Source: an uncultured Bacteroidota bacterium
GTDB lineage: Bacteria; Bacteroidota; Bacteroidia; Chitinophagales; Chitinophagaceae
Direction of reading: 5' to 3'
Assembly: GCA_903904855.1 (NCBI GenBank)
Contig: CAIVEH010000003.1
Coordinates: 1 to 57,748, forward strand
DNA length: 57,748 nucleotides
The notes beneath the pieces were generated by a model. It was not told where the DNA came from, ran no database searches, and was given only the letters and a program-made list of their open reading frames with translations. The position numbers and the translations under genes are program-made. Positions within the stretch are counted from its first letter, which is position 1; each line of letters starts with the position of its first letter. Positions 55,242 to 57,748 of the stretch are shown here, piece after piece.

Positions 55242-57065
55242 CTAATGTGATTCTTCACCGGGCCTCAGTGGCACTGTCTGTGGAATGTAGTCGCCACCAT
55301 TACCATCATCCTTGTAATCGTAAGGCCAGCGGTGTACTTCAGGAATTTCGCCTACCCAGTTCCCATGGCCTGGTTTGATTGGTGTAGTCCATTCGAGGGT
55401 TGTTGAGCCCCATGGGTTCATGGTAGTCAATTTGCGGCCCTTGAATATGCTGACAAAGAAATTAAATACAAATATCAGCTGGGCAAAAAATACAATAGTT
55501 GCCACAATACTGATGAATGCGTTCAGGCCCTGGAAGTGCTTAAATGATTCCCAGGCTGAATAATCGTAATAACGGCGTGGCATACCTGCAATACCTTCGT
55601 AATGCATAGGCCAGAATATCAGATACGCTCCGGCGAAAGTGATGAAGAAATGTATGTAGCCAAGTGTATTATTCATAAACTTGCCGAACATCTTAGGGAA
55701 CCAATGGTAGATACCCGCAAACATTCCGAAGAAGGCCGATACACCCATTACTATATGAAAGTGCGCAACTACGAAGTAAGTATCGTGCAGGTGAATATCC
55801 AGTGCTGAGTTACCGAGGAAGATACCGGTAAGACCACCAGAGATAAACAGGGAAACAAAACCCAATGCAAACAGCATAGGAGGATTGAACCTGATGTTAC
55901 CACGCCAGATGGTAGTGAGCCAGTTGAATACCTTAACTGCCGAAGGCACAGCAATGAGCAGCGTCAGCAGCACGAATATGGAACCCAGAAACGGACTCAT
56001 ACCCGTTACAAACATATGGTGCGCCCATACAAGGAAGGCAAGCAATGTGATACCTACCAGTGAAATGATCATTGCGAAATAACCAAAGATTGGCTTGCGG
56101 CTATGGGTAGAAAGTACCTCGGAAGCCATACCCATACCAGGCAGCATGATGATGTATACCTCGGGATGACCCAGGAACCAGAACAGATGCTGATAGAGGA
56201 TAGCCGAACCACCAATATGCGGTAAAGCCTTGCCACCAATAAATATTTCGGATAGATAGAAACTGGTACCGAAGTTGCGGTCGAAAATAAGCAGAACAAG
56301 ACCAGAGAACAGTACAGGGAAAGACAATACGCCCAATACAGCAGTAAAGAACAGCGCCCATACAGTAAGTGGCAGGCGGGTCATGGTCATACCCTTGGTA
56401 CGCATATTGAGTACAGTAGAGATATAATTAAGACCACCAAGCAGCGACGACACAACGAATGTAGCCATACTGAGTAACCAAAGATCCATACCTAAACCAG
56501 AACCCAATGAAGCTTCCTTAAGAGCGCTGAGCGGAGGATAAGTGGTCCATCCACCAGAAGCGGGACCTGTTTCAACGAAAAGAGATGTAAACATCATAAT
56601 ACTCGCCAGGAAGAAGAACCAATAAGAAAGCATGTTCATGAAAGGAGAAGCCATGTCGCGGGCGCCTACCTGCAGAGGTATAAGGAGATTGGCGAAAGTT
56701 CCGCTAAGACCGGCAGTCAATACGAAGAACACGAGAATGGTACCATGCATGGTAACGAGCGCGTAATAAAATTCGGGAGACAGTTTACCGCCAGCTGCCC
56801 AATGACCCAGAAATTTCTCCATGATGGGGAAAGAGGAATCAGGGAAACCTAACTGCAAGCGGAAGAATACGGACATCAATGCGCCGATTACAGCCCATAT
56901 GATACCAGTAATAAGAAATTGTTTACCGATAATCTTATGGTCCATGCTGAAAATATACTTCCAGACAAAATGCTGCTCATGATGTTCATGGTCGTGATGG
57001 CCTGCACCCGCCCCGGCATCATGCGCCCCATGTAAACCTCCAGTGATTACTGCTTCGTTACTCAT
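55242..57065 (-). CDS. coxA: Cytochrome c oxidase subunit I
   Basis: 607-residue heme-copper oxidase catalytic subunit with about 12-13 transmembrane helices; reduces oxygen to water and pumps protons. Ligands are all present: the low-spin heme His in VTMHGTILVFF, the CuB His-Tyr pair in GHPEVYI, the two CuB His in WAHHMFV, and heme ligands in HDTYFVVAHFHIV. The Glu of HPEVY marks it as an A1-type oxidase, with the D-channel Asp in GARDMASPFMNM and the K-channel Lys in AVPSAVKVFNW. The N-terminus is His-rich (GHHDHEHHEQH). It follows coxB by 34 bases and is closed by a terminator. Confidence 0.97.
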   Translation of the reverse strand: MSNEAVITGGLHGAHDAGAGAGHHDHEHHEQHFVWKYIFSMDHKIIGKQFLITGIIWAVIGALMSVFFRLQLGFPDSSFPIMEKFLGHWAAGGKLSPEFYYALVTMHGTILVFFVLTAGLSGTFANLLIPLQVGARDMASPFMNMLSYWFFFLASIMMFTSLFVETGPASGGWTTYPPLSALKEASLGSGLGMDLWLLSMATFVVSSLLGGLNYISTVLNMRTKGMTMTRLPLTVWALFFTAVLGVLSFPVLFSGLVLLIFDRNFGTSFYLSEIFIGGKALPHIGGSAILYQHLFWFLGHPEVYIIMLPGMGMASEVLSTHSRKPIFGYFAMIISLVGITLLAFLVWAHHMFVTGMSPFLGSIFVLLTLLIAVPSAVKVFNWLTTIWRGNIRFNPPMLFALGFVSLFISGGLTGIFLGNSALDIHLHDTYFVVAHFHIVMGVSAFFGMFAGIYHWFPKMFGKFMNNTLGYIHFFITFAGAYLIFWPMHYEGIAGMPRRYYDYSAWESFKHFQGLNAFISIVATIVFFAQLIFVFNFFVSIFKGRKLTTMNPWGSTTLEWTTPIKPGHGNWVGEIPEVHRWPYDYKDDGNGGDYIPQTVPLRPGEESH

Positions 57066-57099
57066 TTGTTGTACTTTTATGACTATAAGAAATAGCCGA

Positions 57100-57726
57100 T
57101 TATTTCATTGTTACTAATTTAACACTATCCTTCTTCACACCTGCGCTATCGGCAGCTGGTTTGGCTGGAGCAGGAGCTCCCGAAGGATTATTTGTGGCAT
57201 AATAGGTTTGCTGAGCTGCCAGCCATTTGTCGTAATCTGCCTGGGTCTCTACTATCACAGTGCCGCGCATAGAGTAGTGACCTTTACCGCAAAGCTGATC
57301 GCAAGCTATTTCATACACAAAATCAGGATTGTGTGTTTTCTCCTTCATTTCGGCAGTAGTAATGGTTGGTGTAAACCACAAAGTAGTAGTAATACCCGGT
57401 ACTGCATCCATTTTCATACGGAAGTGAGGCAAACCAACATCATGAATTACATCCCTTGAATTGATGAGCAATTTAACAGGTTTGTTTACTACAACATGCA
57501 GTTCACCGTTCTGTGAAATAATATCGTCCATGTTGTGCGGATCGCTCCAGTCAAGTCCGAGGATATTGTTGGCATCATTGATTTTACGAAAATCCCTTTT
57601 GCCTAGTTCTTTATCCTTACCAGGGTAGCGAACCATCCAGTTAAACTGTTTACCAACGATTTCAACAACAGTAGCCTCAGCAGGAGCAGGAGAAGTAACA
57701 TCCATCCAGTTACGTAAACCAATAGC
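57100..57726 (-). CDS. coxB: Cytochrome c oxidase subunit II, N-terminally truncated by the contig end
   Basis: About 208 C-terminal residues of the CuA-bearing electron-entry subunit. The CuA site is complete: the His in VIHDVGLPHFRMKMD, and CDQLCGKGHYSM with two Cys, His and Met. The usual Glu between the Cys is Gln here (CDQLC), which still can bind copper through its carbonyl. A Pro/Ala-rich tail (PSGAPAPAKPAADSAG) ends the protein. The N-terminal membrane helices are missing because the sequence runs into a sequencing adapter at 57727; reading on into the adapter yields an artificial GTG start with VLFRS. Only the part from AIGLRNWMDV on is real. Confidence 0.95.
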   Translation of the reverse strand, partial: AIGLRNWMDVTSPAPAEATVVEIVGKQFNWMVRYPGKDKELGKRDFRKINDANNILGLDWSDPHNMDDIISQNGELHVVVNKPVKLLINSRDVIHDVGLPHFRMKMDAVPGITTTLWFTPTITTAEMKEKTHNPDFVYEIACDQLCGKGHYSMRGTVIVETQADYDKWLAAQQTYYATNNPSGAPAPAKPAADSAGVKKDSVKLVTMK

Positions 57727-57748
57727 AGATCGGAAGAGCACACGTCTG
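57727..57748. other. Illumina TruSeq adapter at the contig end (artefact)
   Basis: The last 22 bases begin AGATCGGAAGAGC and end CACGTCTG, identical to the start of the Illumina TruSeq read-1 adapter. They directly follow coxB coding sequence with no transition. This is not biological sequence and should be trimmed. Confidence 0.98.

Noticed and set aside
57727-57741. Apparent GTG start of CoxB inside the last 22 bases
   Set aside because: The codons are adapter sequence; the real gene continues beyond the contig.

Overview
The window looks like a piece of a Bacteroidota chromosome, most likely from the Chitinophagia (genus not assignable by eye). The supporting signs are: secreted proteins ending in a type IX secretion (T9SS) type A sorting domain, lipoproteins and FISUMP-type proteins, a metal-dependent KdsA for lipopolysaccharide, a LytS/LytTR two-component pair with a sensor propeller, -7 boxes of the TAnnTTTG type close to start codons, and the usual absence of strong Shine-Dalgarno sites. 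No tRNA, rRNA, CRISPR array, integrase or phage gene was seen.

Layout. 1-3.3 kb: M13 metallopeptidase and kdsA (minus). 3.5-10 kb: a LytS-type sensor kinase and overlapping LytTR regulator, a terminator, three 21-bp-phased TTCGGCAGA repeats that look like a LytTR operator, and a frameshifted T9SS surface protein. 10.1-17.6 kb: a minus-strand aromatic catabolism region with hmgA-hppD (tyrosine to maleylacetoacetate) and paaABCD (phenylacetyl-CoA epoxidase), the latter followed by an MBL-rhodanese gene. 17.6-21.1 kb: palindromic non-coding repeats, a LuxR-type regulator and a PAS histidine kinase, divergent. 21.4-27.1 kb: a giant repetitive T9SS protein (5 Ig-like and 12 copies of a second repeat). 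27.4-35 kb: small lipoproteins, ychF, a YiiX-like hydrolase, an SpmA-SpmB fusion and two short TonB-C proteins. Here lie two copies of an unusual 159-bp foldback element and several phased or heptameric repeats. 35-40.4 kb: glycan genes (GT2, nucleotidyltransferase, GT4), a FISUMP protein, tcdA-tatD. 40.5-45.7 kb and 53.8-55.1 kb: a HEPN/MNT toxin-antitoxin-like module with an in-frame stop, two degraded copies of it, and three related DUF6624-like genes, together a partly duplicated block. 46-53.5 kb: ECF sigma factor with an overlapping membrane/barrel protein, methyltransferase, M23 peptidase, bcp, and an NHL-repeat T9SS protein. 55.2-57.7 kb: coxA and partial coxB.

The last 22 bases are the Illumina TruSeq adapter read directly into coxB, so the contig ends in an artefact. 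The observations most worth following are the paired 159-bp foldback elements, whose outer arms differ between copies yet stay perfectly complementary; the LytTR-like triple repeat; and the decaying HEPN/MNT-DUF6624 duplication.
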